A stretch of DNA of 64,000 nt from Aureispira sp964445645 (GTDB lineage: Bacteria > Bacteroidota > Bacteroidia > Chitinophagales > Saprospiraceae). The position numbers and the translations under genes were made by a program. Numbering within the stretch: the stretch's first letter is position 1; every line of letters starts with the position of its first letter. Under the pieces are notes generated by a model that was not told where the DNA came from, did no database searches, and saw only the letters and a list, made by a program, of their open reading frames with translations. Positions 52,523 to 62,318 of the stretch are shown here, piece by piece. The stretch lies in the NCBI GenBank assembly GCA_964445645.1, contig CAYULH010000005.1, positions 17,825 through 81,824 of the forward strand. The letters run 5' to 3'.

Positions 52523-55104
52523 ATGCAGCGACTTATTTTTTCCTTCTGTTTCTTGCTCACTTTTGTTTCAGCCATAGAGGCACAACATGCAGAGGTAGCA
52601 CAAGCCAATACCTATTTTAAGTCTTTTCTGTTCAAAGAAGCAATACCCCTCTATGAAACGGCCCTGCAAAAAGATCCCTATTTGGGGGATGCTATGGTCA
52701 ATTTGGCCAAATGTTACTATTATACCAACAAACCCAAGGAAGCTGCAATTTGGTATGCTCGAATCTTGCGTTATGATGGTTACAAGCAATATGCCTTTGA
52801 ATATGGCCAAGCGCTCAAAATGAACCAACAGTACAGCGAGGCCAAACGTTGGTTTAGAGAATCTGTACGCAACAATTCCACTCGTGGCACCCATTACGCC
52901 AATTCTTGTGATTTTGCATTAGAAGCAAATCCATTGGATGAGGTTTACACCGTAGAAGCACTGCCAGCACTTAATTCTAAGAGTGCAGATTTTGCACCTA
53001 CATTTTATAATGATAAACTGATTTTTGCTTCTTCTCGCTCTATAGCTGTTACTAAGAATGGTGAAGTAGCTTGGACGAATGATGCTTTTAATCAGCATTA
53101 TTTAGGAGAATCCAATACTCAAAAAGAATTAATAGGAGCGAATGTATTGCGCTCTTATGTGGGCAATGACATCAATGATGCGCCCATGAGTTATGCGCCC
53201 AATAGAGATGTAGTAGTGATTACTTCCAATAACTTTATGGATGGTATTCGCCATATAGATGGCAGTGGTTTGATGATGGATATGTATCTCTACGAAACCA
53301 AATCTATGAAGGAATGGGATGTGAATAGCCAACAATTTTTCCCTTTTAATGCCAATGTAGATACCAAACAACCGTTCTCAACGGGGCATCCTTGTTTGGC
53401 AGATAACGGAGCGACTTTATATTTTTGTTCCAATCGTCCGGGTGGCTATGGCGGATATGATATTTACAAGAGTAGACGTACTGCCAATGGCTGGAGTGTC
53501 CCCGAAAATTTAGGGCATCCCATTANNNNNNNNNNGGCAATGAAATGTCGCCCTATGTGGATGGCAATGGGCAACTGTACTTTGCTTCTGATTGGCACCA
53601 CGGATATGGAGGAATGGATTTGTTTATGTCTACCAAGACCGCTTATGGTTGGGGAGCGGTTCAGAATATGGGCAGAAAAGTCAATTCACCAGCAGATGAT
53701 ATGTATTTGGTTTTTGATGCAGCAGGCAAAGTAGGTTATTTTTGCTCCAATAGGGTAGGAGGACGTGGACATGAGGACATTTACCAAGTGCGCCAAAAAC
53801 GTGCCTTGCCCCAACGTCAGGCATTAGCTCTAGCCGTAGGAACAAAATTTATCTTGGGCGATCGTTTTTTCCGACCGGGAGATGGCAATTTGTACAATAC
53901 GAGTGATCGCCAATTGTACGACCTTTTGCAGCGATTGGTAGATAATCCCACTATGGTGATACAAATTAATGGTTATACCGATGCAGTGGGTTCGGCGAGT
54001 AGCAATTTGGCGTTGTCTAAGGAGCGTGCTTCTGCTCTAGCCAGTTTTTTGGTGCAGCGTGGCATCAATAGTACTCGCATCAAAGTAGCGGGGTATGGAG
54101 AGAGTTTTTTGGTCAATAATTGTGGGGATAATAGTCGTTGTTCGGCAGAAGAACTTGCTCAAAATCGCCGTTTGGAGGTAGTAGTAGTTGGTACTTATAT
54201 CAATGATGTAATGAATATTAGCTATGATGGTGCGCCTGCTCCCAATGCCGATAAAATTGCACAGCAAGCTGTTGCTAGGAGTGTATCGACCAAACGCAGC
54301 TCAAGCAGTTCTTCTTCCAGAGGATCGAGTAGCAGTTACAAAAAAACAGAGCGCAAGGATCATTATGCTATTGGGGATAAAATTGAAGTGGCAAGCGTCT
54401 TTTATGAGCATGGAAAATCGAGTATCGACCACAAAAAATCACCGGGACTAAAGGAGTTATTGGATATTCTCACAGAACACAAACATGTAGTTATTGAAAT
54501 TGGAGCGCATACCGATGCTAGTGGGTCGGCCAAATACAACCGAGAATTGTCCGAAAAACGCGCCATAGCAGTCAAAAAATACTTGGAGAAAAAAGGCATT
54601 CCCTCTAGTCGTTTGGTGGCAAGAGGCTATGGCGAATCTCAATTGCTCAATGGCTGCAAAGATGGGGTGCGTTGTTCTAAAGAGGAACATGCACTCAATC
54701 GCCGAACAGAATTTAAAATTATTGGGCAAAAAGGCTTTAAGGTAGGCGATATTATCAAAGTAGACAACATCAACTATGAGCTAAATAAAGCAAAATTGGA
54801 TATGGCCAATTCTCGTGGCCTAACAGAAGTCATACAATTGCTCAAGGACAATCAAATCAGTGTAGAAATTCGCTCGCATACCGATTCCAGAGGTTCTTCT
54901 AGTTATAATACAGAACTATCGGAGAAACGAGCCAAGGCGGTTTATGAGTATTTGGTTAAGAATGGAGTAAACAAGCATCGTCTCAAGTACAAGGGCTATG
55001 GGGAGTCCAAACTGCTCAATAAATGCAAGGATGGGGTGCGTTGTTCTAACAGTGAACATGCCGAAAATAGACGTACCGATTTTCGTGTGATTGGCTTGCG
55101 CTAA
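52523..55104 (+). CDS. TPR/PD40 protein with three OmpA domains (frame broken by an N gap)
   Basis: About 860 residues from the ATG at 52523 (signal MQRLIFSFCFLLTFVSAIEAQ). TPR units (about 22-130) precede a PD40 propeller interrupted by ten N at 53526-53535. The frame before the gap reads NLGHPI and the frame after it GNEMSPYVDGNGQLYFASDW, a normal blade, so they are one gene; 8 bases instead of 10 would restore the frame. Three OmpA-C domains follow (about 53880-54190, 54380-54725 and 54760-55090), each with the diaminopimelate-binding aspartate (GYTDAVGS, AHTDASGS, SHTDSRGS) and NRR arginine. The last two repeat an N.CKDGVRCS motif. A Ser-rich linker divides domains 1 and 2. Confidence 0.8.
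53526..53535. other. Assembly gap (10 N) inside the OmpA-family gene
   Basis: The ten-base placeholder shifts the frame by one. With I-N before and GNEMSP after it, the real gap is probably 8 bases. Confidence 0.75.
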
Positions 55105-55117
55105 AGAATGAAGATAA

Positions 55118-55153
55118 GCTAGATGATAATTCTTAAAACAATTATCATCTAGC
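55118..55153. terminator. Hairpin between convergent OmpA genes
   Basis: Perfect 14-base arms (GCTAGATGATAATT at 55118-55131, complement at 55140-55153) with an 8-base loop. It lacks a long T-run on either side but lies exactly where both transcripts should end. Confidence 0.6.
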
Positions 55154-55168
55154 CTAAACCTAAAATCC

Positions 55169-55954
55169 CTAATTCTGCTGCAAATTATCAGGCACCCGAA
55201 TTTTATCCACAATACCAATCACCTTGCCCTGCTGATTTCTAAGCGTAAAATCAACCCGACGATTGTATTGCCGCCCTACAGTAGCATCTTGACCATCCGA
55301 ATAATTATTGATGGCAATGGGGTCATTTTCTCCATAGGTCTTTTCGGCAATTCTATGAGCAGCAATGCCCTGCTTAACCAAGTATTTCTTGGCAGCAGCC
55401 GTTCTATTTTTTGCCAATTGGGTATTGTACGCTTGGCTTCCCTTGGCATCTGTGTGGCCGTTGAGATCGACGGTACAGGTGGGTTGTTGGCGCATTACAA
55501 TAGCCAGCCGATTAAGTTCCTCCTTGGCATCTTCTCGCAAGAAATAACGATCAAAATCAAAGAAAATACAGCGCAAATTGGTGATGTTGGCCGTAATTTG
55601 TTTTTTAGGAACAAAAGGCGCAATGGTGTTGCCCGTGGCCTTGGGGGCCACATATTGGCAAGTCACATCACATTGGGAGCGCAGGGTTTCAAAATTGATG
55701 ACTCGTGCATTGACAAAACCAGCCTTGAGTGCTTTTTTTTGCTTGTTTTGTGCGTCTTCCAAATCTTTGGCATCTAAATAGTAACGATAAATATAATTGC
55801 CATCTAATGTCTCGTACACGCCTGCCATATCCTTGAAATGTCCATTGTCTACAGGTTCGGCAAAAGCCGCTACTTCTACGGCATAATTACTTTTTTGTGC
55901 ATAAAGCAGATTGCCTAAAGCAACTATAACTATTATTAAAGCAGTTTTTAACAT
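55169..55954 (-). CDS. OmpA-family protein with SPOR-like N-terminal region
   Basis: 261 residues with a signal peptide (about 1-20, ending NLLYAQ). Residues about 22-95 (YAVEVAAFAEPV ... YIYRYYLDAKDLEDAQNKQKKALKAGFVNARVINF) look like a SPOR-type fold for cell-wall binding. One OmpA-C domain (about 130-245) contains LNGHTDAKGSQAYNTQLAKNRTAA and the NRRVDF arginines. It should link the outer membrane or a periplasmic complex to peptidoglycan. It is convergent with the three-OmpA gene. Confidence 0.85.
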   Translation of the reverse strand: MLKTALIIVIVALGNLLYAQKSNYAVEVAAFAEPVDNGHFKDMAGVYETLDGNYIYRYYLDAKDLEDAQNKQKKALKAGFVNARVINFETLRSQCDVTCQYVAPKATGNTIAPFVPKKQITANITNLRCIFFDFDRYFLREDAKEELNRLAIVMRQQPTCTVDLNGHTDAKGSQAYNTQLAKNRTAAAKKYLVKQGIAAHRIAEKTYGENDPIAINNYSDGQDATVGRQYNRRVDFTLRNQQGKVIGIVDKIRVPDNLQQN

Positions 55955-55992
55955 AGGTATTGTTTTATAGAGGTTTTAGTTGAGAATGCTCT

Positions 55993-58017
55993 TTATTTTG
56001 ATCCAAATTTTTCCTCATAGAGTGCTTTGAGTGCCAGCATTTCATCTCTGTGTTCGGCAGCCGTTAAGAAATCCATATCTTTGGAAGCACTCTTCATTTT
56101 CTTTTTAGATTGTTCAATGGCCTTGCCCAATTGCTCTTGGGTCATGTACTGCACTACAGGGTCGGCAGCAAGATTATTGGCAGCATCATCGGATTGGAGA
56201 TAACTTTTGTTATTACCAACAATAGTTTGCTGCATAATCTCCTCTTTTGATTTGCTAACCGTTGTAGGCGTAATGCCATGCTTTTTGTTGTAATCCATTT
56301 GGATTTGTCGGCGGCGACTGGTTTCGTCAATGGTTGCTTGCATAGAGCGGGTGATTTTGTCGGCATACATAATCACACGGCCATTGGAATTACGAGCAGC
56401 CCGCCCTGCTGTTTGCGTAAGCGAACGCTCATTTCTAAGAAAACCCTCCTTGTCGGCATCCAATATGGCAACCAAGGCCACTTCGGGCAAATCGAGTCCC
56501 TCTCTTAGTAAGTTAATTCCAATAAGCACATCATAAACACCTAAACGCAAATCACGTAAAATTTCTACTCGCTCCAAGGTGTCAATATCAGAGTGAATAT
56601 ACTGACACTTGATATTGAGGCGCGAGAGATATTTAGATAATTCTTCGGAACTGCGCTTGGTGATGGTGGTAATGAGCACACGCTCATCGTTTTTGATACA
56701 GTTATCAATTTCCTCTAGCAAATCATCAATTTGGTTGATGCTTGGGCGCACATCAATCTTGGGGTCTAATAATCCTGTTGGACGGATAATTTGCTCTACA
56801 ATAGCCCCTTCGGTTTGTTGCAATTCATAATCGGCAGGGGTAGCACTCACATAGAGTACTTGATTGATTAAGCCTTCGAACTCATTGAAGTTGAGTGGGC
56901 GGTTATCATAAGCAGAGGGCAGACGGAAGCCGTGTTCTACCAAGGTGGTGGTTCTGGCACGGTCGCCTCCGTACATGGCTCTAAATTGTGGCAGTGTAAC
57001 ATGGCTCTCATCAATAATCATGAGGTAGTCATCGGGGAAATAATCCAACAAACAGAAGGGCCGAGCACCAGGTTGTCTGCCATCAAAAAAACGAGAGTAA
57101 TTCTCAATACCCGAACAATAGCCCAATTGGCGCATCATTTCCAAATCCAAGGTTACACGTTCTTGGATGCGTTGCCCCTCTTCATACTTGTGTTCATCAT
57201 TAAAAAACTCAATTTGCTCATGCAGCTCATCCTCAATATCTCTGATAATGTCTTTCATTTTATCCTTCTGTGCCACATAGAGATTGGCTGGAAAAATGGC
57301 AATGGCATCGAGCTTTTCAATGCTTTTGCCCGAAGAAATTTCAATGCGTTCAATTTCTTCAATCTCATCGCCCCAAAATGTAATTCTATAGCCATCCTCT
57401 GTATACGGCAAGTTAATATCTACCGAATCGCCTGTTACCCGAAAGGTACCTCTTGTAAATTCCAATTCTGTTCTGGAATACAAACTATCCACCAACATGT
57501 AGAGCAGTTGGTTTCTGCCGAGTTTTTGCCATGTTTTTAGCCGAATAACACTATTTTTATAATCCTCAGGATTGCCCAAACCATAAATACAAGAAACAGA
57601 AGCTACTACAATAATATCACGTCTGCCAGAGAGCAATTGGGAGGTGGTTCTAAGACGCAATTTGTCAATCTCCTCATTAATAGCCAAATCTTTCTCAATG
57701 TAGGTATTGGTTGCCACTACATAAGCCTCGGGCTGATAATAATCATAATAAGAAACAAAATACTCCACAGCATTGTCAGGAAAAAACTGCTTAAATTCTC
57801 CATACAGTTGTGCTGTTAGGGTTTTGTTGTGCGAGAGAATAATGGTTGGTCGTTGTGTTTGTGCAATAACATTGGCCATGGTAAAGGTTTTACCAGAGCC
57901 TGTTACCCCTAGCAAACACTGGGCACCTTCATTGGCTTCAATTCCTTCTACTAATTTATCAATAGCTTGTGGTTGATCGCCTGTGGGTTGAAACGAAGAA
58001 TGTAATTGAAATTTCAT
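55993..58017 (-). CDS. uvrB: UvrABC excinuclease subunit B
   Basis: 674 residues; verifies DNA damage handed over by UvrA and recruits UvrC. The Walker A loop GVTGSGKT is at 37-44, the beta-hairpin YYDYYQPEAYV at about 92-102, and the helicase motifs include DESHVTLPQ and GINLLREGLDLPEVALVAILDADKEGF. A C-terminal UVR motif (LGKAIEQSKKKMKSASKDMDF) binds UvrC. It stands alone; uvrA and uvrC are not in the window. Confidence 0.97.
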   Translation of the reverse strand: MKFQLHSSFQPTGDQPQAIDKLVEGIEANEGAQCLLGVTGSGKTFTMANVIAQTQRPTIILSHNKTLTAQLYGEFKQFFPDNAVEYFVSYYDYYQPEAYVVATNTYIEKDLAINEEIDKLRLRTTSQLLSGRRDIIVVASVSCIYGLGNPEDYKNSVIRLKTWQKLGRNQLLYMLVDSLYSRTELEFTRGTFRVTGDSVDINLPYTEDGYRITFWGDEIEEIERIEISSGKSIEKLDAIAIFPANLYVAQKDKMKDIIRDIEDELHEQIEFFNDEHKYEEGQRIQERVTLDLEMMRQLGYCSGIENYSRFFDGRQPGARPFCLLDYFPDDYLMIIDESHVTLPQFRAMYGGDRARTTTLVEHGFRLPSAYDNRPLNFNEFEGLINQVLYVSATPADYELQQTEGAIVEQIIRPTGLLDPKIDVRPSINQIDDLLEEIDNCIKNDERVLITTITKRSSEELSKYLSRLNIKCQYIHSDIDTLERVEILRDLRLGVYDVLIGINLLREGLDLPEVALVAILDADKEGFLRNERSLTQTAGRAARNSNGRVIMYADKITRSMQATIDETSRRRQIQMDYNKKHGITPTTVSKSKEEIMQQTIVGNNKSYLQSDDAANNLAADPVVQYMTQEQLGKAIEQSKKKMKSASKDMDFLTAAEHRDEMLALKALYEEKFGSK

Positions 58018-58080
58018 CTGCTGTTGTTTGGTACTCGGTTCGTATAAAACTAAATCAGAATAAGTCTGTCACAAAAATAA

Positions 58081-58111
58081 AAAATGCCTTTCTATTTAAG
58101 AAAGGCATTTT
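58081..58111 (-). terminator. Terminator of the cysteine-repeat gene
   Basis: Thirteen-base perfect arms (AAAATGCCTTTCT at 58081-58093 and complement at 58099-58111) with an A-run to the left, i.e. a T-run on the minus strand. Confidence 0.8.
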
Positions 58112-58139
58112 CAATTCTTTAATAAGAATTTAAATTCAA

Positions 58140-58568
58140 TTATTTGTCTGCTACTAAAGTTGCTTTAGTGTTTGGAGCAACAGCAGCACTAGATTTTTCT
58201 TCCATTGCAGCTTTAGACTTTGTGCAAGTTTTGCCAGCAGCTTTAGATTTGCAACAAGCTTTGGTGTTGGTAGGAGCAGCTGTTTTGCTTACAGTGGTAG
58301 CTTTAGCACCTTGAGCAGATTTAGAGCAGGCTTTGCCGGCTACACTTTTAGAACAAGCTTTGCCATTAGCAGCTTTTGATTTGCAGCAAGCTTTGGTAGT
58401 AGTAGCGGTGCTTACAGTAGAAGCCGTAGCCGCTTTAGATTTTGTGCAAGTTTTGGTAGGTGTGTTGGCAGCAGCAGCTTTGGCAGCAGCGTGTGGACAA
58501 CCTTGAGCAGAAGCTGTTCCAATAGCAGCAAAAGCAAACATTACAAAAATCAAAAATAAATTTTTCAT
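58140..58568 (-). CDS. Secreted lysine/cysteine-repeat protein
   Basis: 142 residues with a signal peptide (about 1-21, ATIGTASA-type end). The mature part is almost only Ala, Lys, Thr, Ser and Cys, and carries six related units: KTCTKSKAA (39), KACCKSKAA (59), KACSKSVAG (70), KACSKSAQG (79), KACCKSKAA (103), KTCTKSKAA (113). The order is mirror-symmetric (CT, CC, CS, CS, CC, CT). With nine cysteines in the mature part, metal binding or disulfide cross-linking in the periplasm is possible. I know of no named family; the function is unknown. Confidence 0.6.
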   Translation of the reverse strand: MKNLFLIFVMFAFAAIGTASAQGCPHAAAKAAAANTPTKTCTKSKAATASTVSTATTTKACCKSKAANGKACSKSVAGKACSKSAQGAKATTVSKTAAPTNTKACCKSKAAGKTCTKSKAAMEEKSSAAVAPNTKATLVADK

Positions 58569-58793
58569 AGTTTATTGAATTAAATGTTTTTAATAATTAA
58601 TAAGGTAAAGCCTATAGAAACACAACGCTGACCTCATAAATTTTTAACCTTTCTGACAAAAATGCCAAAACATCTAAATGTTATTAACACAAATTACTAC
58701 AATTCTAATGATAATACAAATTTAGCAAGCTGTTAACAAAAGAATAAGACAGAGTATTGACGTTATTGGATTGTTTGGAGGTGTAATTTCGGG

Positions 58794-59882
58794 TTATCGT
58801 TTTGGCGGTTTGTAATACATCAAAAACTGTTGTGGATCGGTCTCTTTGAGCATTTTTTGCAATATTTCTATATCTATGGCACGGGCATCGGCATTGGGTT
58901 GTGTTTTTTTGTATTCCTTACGCATGGCATCCATATAGGATTGTATCATTCTAAAACCGAGCCAAGAACCACTATTACCCGGTAAATCCAACTGTGGTTT
59001 GAATGGCCCTTTGGTAATAAATTTATTGATTTTCTTCGTTTCGCTTTCGTACATCAATTCTTCATTGCTCAAGTATTCGTACAGATTGAGTTCTCCTTTG
59101 GTCATGTAGGCCATTTGGAAGCTAGAAAAACCAAATTTGAGGCTGTCTGCTACGGTAGGCAGAAGAATATCAGACAAATAAAAAACCTTGCCATTGTAAA
59201 GCATTAAATCCAGCAAATGCGTGCCACCTTGTTCCCCATAAATCATCAAGAGGTTTTGGGCTACGGCATCAGCCGCCTTGGCTACTAAATGTTCTTTGGT
59301 GCAAGTGCGTTGATCGTATTGGGGGATTTTGAGAAAGGTATAAGGGGCATAGCCCTCCCCCAAGGCCATATCTAAGGGCAGTCCAACAAAACCCGATTCC
59401 AATACAGCTAGGCGGTCGCCATGATAATCGCACAAATAGGTGTAAGCATTGTTGAGGGGCGGTTGTTCGGGGAAATAATAGCTGTAATGCGTGGCTAGTT
59501 CTTTTAATTGTGTTTTTATTGTTGTCAAGCTATCAAAAACCTGTTGAATGGTATCATATGTGTAGCGAGTATCGGGGTGCCGCAAAAATCCTTGCACACG
59601 GTTTAGGCCCATTGGATTGTTCGCCGAAGCATTGAGAAAAGCTTGCAAGTAGCCCGTTGTAAAATCGGGATAACGCTCTTGAAGGGCTTTTAAGCTAGGT
59701 TCCAATTGAGCAGTATCTAGTTTAAAAAATAATTGGTCAAAGCGAACCAATTCTATGTCTGCTGTAATTCCTTCTGTATTAGGAAGATATTGTTGTTCTA
59801 CAATAGTGGATTCACAGGAGAAAAATAGCCCAGAAAGAAAGCTTAATATAAAAAAAGCATTCATTATTTTGGGTGTCTGCAT
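58794..59882 (-). CDS. gldB: Gliding-motility lipoprotein GldB
   Basis: 362 residues; a lipoprotein needed for gliding and type IX secretion in studied species. A lipobox lies in FLSGLFFSC (C23). The body contains ELVRFDQLFFKLD, the LQERYPDFTTGYL segment, DYHGDRLAVLESGFVG and a conserved LDMALGEGYAPYTFLKIPQYDQRTCTKEHLVAK-type block that is typical of GldB. A second ATG (residue 7) is an equally good start. gldD and gldE are 52 kb away in the same window, so the gld genes are scattered, as is usual. Confidence 0.85.
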   Translation of the reverse strand: MQTPKIMNAFFILSFLSGLFFSCESTIVEQQYLPNTEGITADIELVRFDQLFFKLDTAQLEPSLKALQERYPDFTTGYLQAFLNASANNPMGLNRVQGFLRHPDTRYTYDTIQQVFDSLTTIKTQLKELATHYSYYFPEQPPLNNAYTYLCDYHGDRLAVLESGFVGLPLDMALGEGYAPYTFLKIPQYDQRTCTKEHLVAKAADAVAQNLLMIYGEQGGTHLLDLMLYNGKVFYLSDILLPTVADSLKFGFSSFQMAYMTKGELNLYEYLSNEELMYESETKKINKFITKGPFKPQLDLPGNSGSWLGFRMIQSYMDAMRKEYKKTQPNADARAIDIEILQKMLKETDPQQFLMYYKPPKR

Positions 59883-60106
59883 ATTGTTTATGATTTTGTT
59901 TTGTCAAAATATATATTCTATCGCAATTGAGGGTATGAAAATAACTCAAATACCAAGGCAACAAGATAAGCAAAAGGAGTGTTGTGTTTTTACTTGTAAT
60001 AAAAGTATGGTTATATTCCCTCAAAAAAGATCTATTTAATCATGGAGAAATGGTGATAACGAATGATGAATTTACACCGTCCCATTTCAAAACAAAAAGA
60101 ATTCTT

Positions 60107-60979
60107 ATGTTACGAAAAATTGCCATTATAACGATTGTATTAGCACAGGTAGTATGTGCCAAGGCTCAAGGGATTAAATTTGGGGTACATGCCGACCCTT
60201 ATCTCTCTTTTCTAACCAGCAACTATTCCAATGTAGAAGCATCGGGAGTTAATTTTGGAGTGGCTCTAGGAGTCGAGGCAGCTTATGAATTTGATGCAAC
60301 AGGCAACTATGCCTTAACGTTTGGGCTTGATTTTCAAGTCAACAATGGAGGCTCATTGCTCTACAAGTACGGAGGTGCTTTCTTGCCCAATACACAGTTT
60401 GATAACAGAATAGAGTTTAGAAACAACAACGATGATGTGCCTGCTAGTTCTACGGGTATTCCTATGCAAGCCTTTACCAAAGTGAATCACCGCATCAATT
60501 ACATTGGTATTCCTGTAGGGTTAAAATTGAGAACCAATGAGCTAGGGGATAGCTACATGCGTGCTTTTTTCCATATTCCAGTGGTACAATTGATGGTGCC
60601 ATTGACGGCAGGAGCCAAGATTTTTGCCCCTGATGCCAGTGCGCCAGGTTTTTTGGATGATAATAGTGCCGTTCGTTATGGAATTCCTCAAAGCACCGAA
60701 TCGGTAACAGAGCGCAATACTTGGAGAGATGTTACGCCCTTTCAGTTGAGTGTAGGTGCTGGGGCAGGTGTCGAGATTGCGCCCAACTCGGATGGTGGTT
60801 TGCGTATTTATGCAGGTATTTATTACCACTATGGTATTATTGATATTACCAATGGATTTACGGGCCCCATTACCTTTTCATCTCCTGATAATCCTAATAC
60901 TGTAATATCAGAAACACAAAGCAGAAATCCTGTTAATGCTCTAAATAATGTTGCCCTTCGTTTGGGGGTAGTATTCTAG
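60107..60979 (+). CDS. Outer-membrane beta-barrel protein, PorT-like family
   Basis: 290 residues from the ATG at 60107, which yields the signal MLRKIAIITIVLAQVVCAKAQ. The rest alternates strand by strand (KFGVHADPYLSFLTSN, VNFGVALGVEAAYEFD, YALTFGLDFQVNNGG, NYIGIPVGLKLRTN, GIYYHYGIIDI) and ends ALNNVALRLGVVF, the expected barrel-end signature. Role is unknown; it is divergent from gldB. Confidence 0.75.
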   Translation: MLRKIAIITIVLAQVVCAKAQGIKFGVHADPYLSFLTSNYSNVEASGVNFGVALGVEAAYEFDATGNYALTFGLDFQVNNGGSLLYKYGGAFLPNTQFDNRIEFRNNNDDVPASSTGIPMQAFTKVNHRINYIGIPVGLKLRTNELGDSYMRAFFHIPVVQLMVPLTAGAKIFAPDASAPGFLDDNSAVRYGIPQSTESVTERNTWRDVTPFQLSVGAGAGVEIAPNSDGGLRIYAGIYYHYGIIDITNGFTGPITFSSPDNPNTVISETQSRNPVNALNNVALRLGVVF

Positions 60980-61003
60980 TGCTGTTGTAGTTTTTTCTTG
61001 ATG

Positions 61004-61040
61004 AAGTAGGTGTACCATGCTGTTGGTACATCTACTTTTT
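61004..61040 (+). terminator. Terminator after the outer-membrane protein gene
   Basis: AAGTAGGTGTACCA (61004-61017) pairs with TGGTACATCTACTT (61024-61037) with one G-T, followed by TTT and an AT-rich tail. Confidence 0.75.
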
Positions 61041-62268
61041 ATTTTAATGCCATAATTTCCTGTTCTGACACAAAAACAAAGCTTCGTTCCTTTGCAGCAT
61101 CATAATGCTCGGGATAGTCGCCAACTAGTAGATGTGTCGTAGCATCATTAATGGCGGCTTCAATATTCCAACCCTGATGTTTTAGTTGCGCCAGATGACT
61201 GCGTGTAGCAAAGGAGACTAAACCCAAAACGGCAATAAATGCTTTTTCTTTGACAAGGCTTATCGTTGTTGTTCTATTTTTAGTTAATAATTGAGTGCGT
61301 GCAAGATGGCGCACTTCGGCTTGTTCATGTTGTAAGCCATTTAATAATTCTACAGGAGTCAATTGTTTTAGCGCCTCCTTGTCTTTCCATTCTAATGCTA
61401 AAAACAATCTTTTTTCTTGTTCTGAGGCATTTAAGAGTCCGTGTTGTACCAAGGCTTCTAATTGCACCAATGCTTTGGGGGCATTATTGCCCACGCTCAG
61501 ATAGGATAGGGCGGGCAGTTGTTTTAGCAATTGGGCTAGTGTGTCTATTTCCCAAGGATTGTCTTGAAGGTATAGCCGTTGCAAGTGCTGCAATTGGGCA
61601 AAACTCTGAGGCAGTGTTGTCAGCTTATTCTCACTCAAGTGCAAGCTTTCTAGGCTAGTTAGAGCCGACCAATCATCAGGCAGTACCGTCAAGTCATTAT
61701 TATCCAAATTCAACTCTTCTAGCTGCCCCAATTGTAATACAGCAATAGGGACTTGCCCCAATTTAAAATCGCTCAAATCGAGTGTTGTGATGCCTGTATG
61801 TCTGCGCTGTAGCAAAAAGGGCAACCAGTATTCTTGGATTTCTGCATTTCCAAAACGCACCAAAAAATCTACAAAAGCTTGTTTTTGAACGCTACCCCAA
61901 GGAAGTTGGTGAATACCTAGTGCTAACTCTGTATAATCTACAACAGCATTTTCCTCTGTTAAAATTTCTTGTTGCAACAATTGATAAATGGGCAGGGAGG
62001 CTAAGGCAAACAAATTGCCTAGTTGGAGCAGATGAGGGGCATGGGTTTGAAGGAGCTGGGTGGCTTCTTGAGCCAGTGGTATTTTTTTTTCTTTTAAAAA
62101 ACGTTGTTGCAACCAGTATCCCATTGTCGCTAATTTATCATCCCAGCCATTGCTTTTTAGCAGCTCAAAGGCCAATAGAACATTGTTCCAATCGGAGTGA
62201 TAGGCCAATGTTTTGAGATGGATAATGTCAGAAGGTGTATAAGGCATAGAGCTTATGGAAAGATGCAA
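61039..62268 (-). CDS. Leucine-rich-repeat protein with C-terminal BRCT-like domain
   Basis: 409 residues, without a signal peptide. An all-helical N-terminal region (about 8-155) leads to LRR units at about 168-270: LGQLEELNLDNNDLTVLPDDW, LTSLESLHLSENKLTTLPQSF, LQHLQRLYLQDNPWEIDTL, LPALSYLSVGNN. A helical segment follows. The last 70 residues (FIAVLGLVSFATRSHLAQLK ... GWNIEAAINDATTHLLVGDYPEHYDAAKE) have the BRCT pattern: hydrophobic strand, helix, Gly-Trp, and TTHLLVGD with a small residue. BRCT domains usually bind DNA-repair partners. An LRR-BRCT pairing in a bacterium is unusual. The start could also be the methionine at residue 8. Confidence 0.65.
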   Translation of the reverse strand: MHLSISSMPYTPSDIIHLKTLAYHSDWNNVLLAFELLKSNGWDDKLATMGYWLQQRFLKEKKIPLAQEATQLLQTHAPHLLQLGNLFALASLPIYQLLQQEILTEENAVVDYTELALGIHQLPWGSVQKQAFVDFLVRFGNAEIQEYWLPFLLQRRHTGITTLDLSDFKLGQVPIAVLQLGQLEELNLDNNDLTVLPDDWSALTSLESLHLSENKLTTLPQSFAQLQHLQRLYLQDNPWEIDTLAQLLKQLPALSYLSVGNNAPKALVQLEALVQHGLLNASEQEKRLFLALEWKDKEALKQLTPVELLNGLQHEQAEVRHLARTQLLTKNRTTTISLVKEKAFIAVLGLVSFATRSHLAQLKHQGWNIEAAINDATTHLLVGDYPEHYDAAKERSFVFVSEQEIMALK

Positions 62269-62318
62269 CTATTCACAAAAAAAGGAGTTTATCAAGGAGG
62301 AAAAGGTATTCTTATACA

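Noticed and set aside
53545..55104. The OmpA part as a separate gene
   Set aside because: It lacks a signal peptide and start context, begins in mid-blade of a PD40 domain and directly follows an N placeholder that shifts the frame.
58140..58568. Metallothionein
   Set aside because: The cysteine spacing (mostly single or paired every 10-20 residues) does not match known metallothioneins, and there is a signal peptide.
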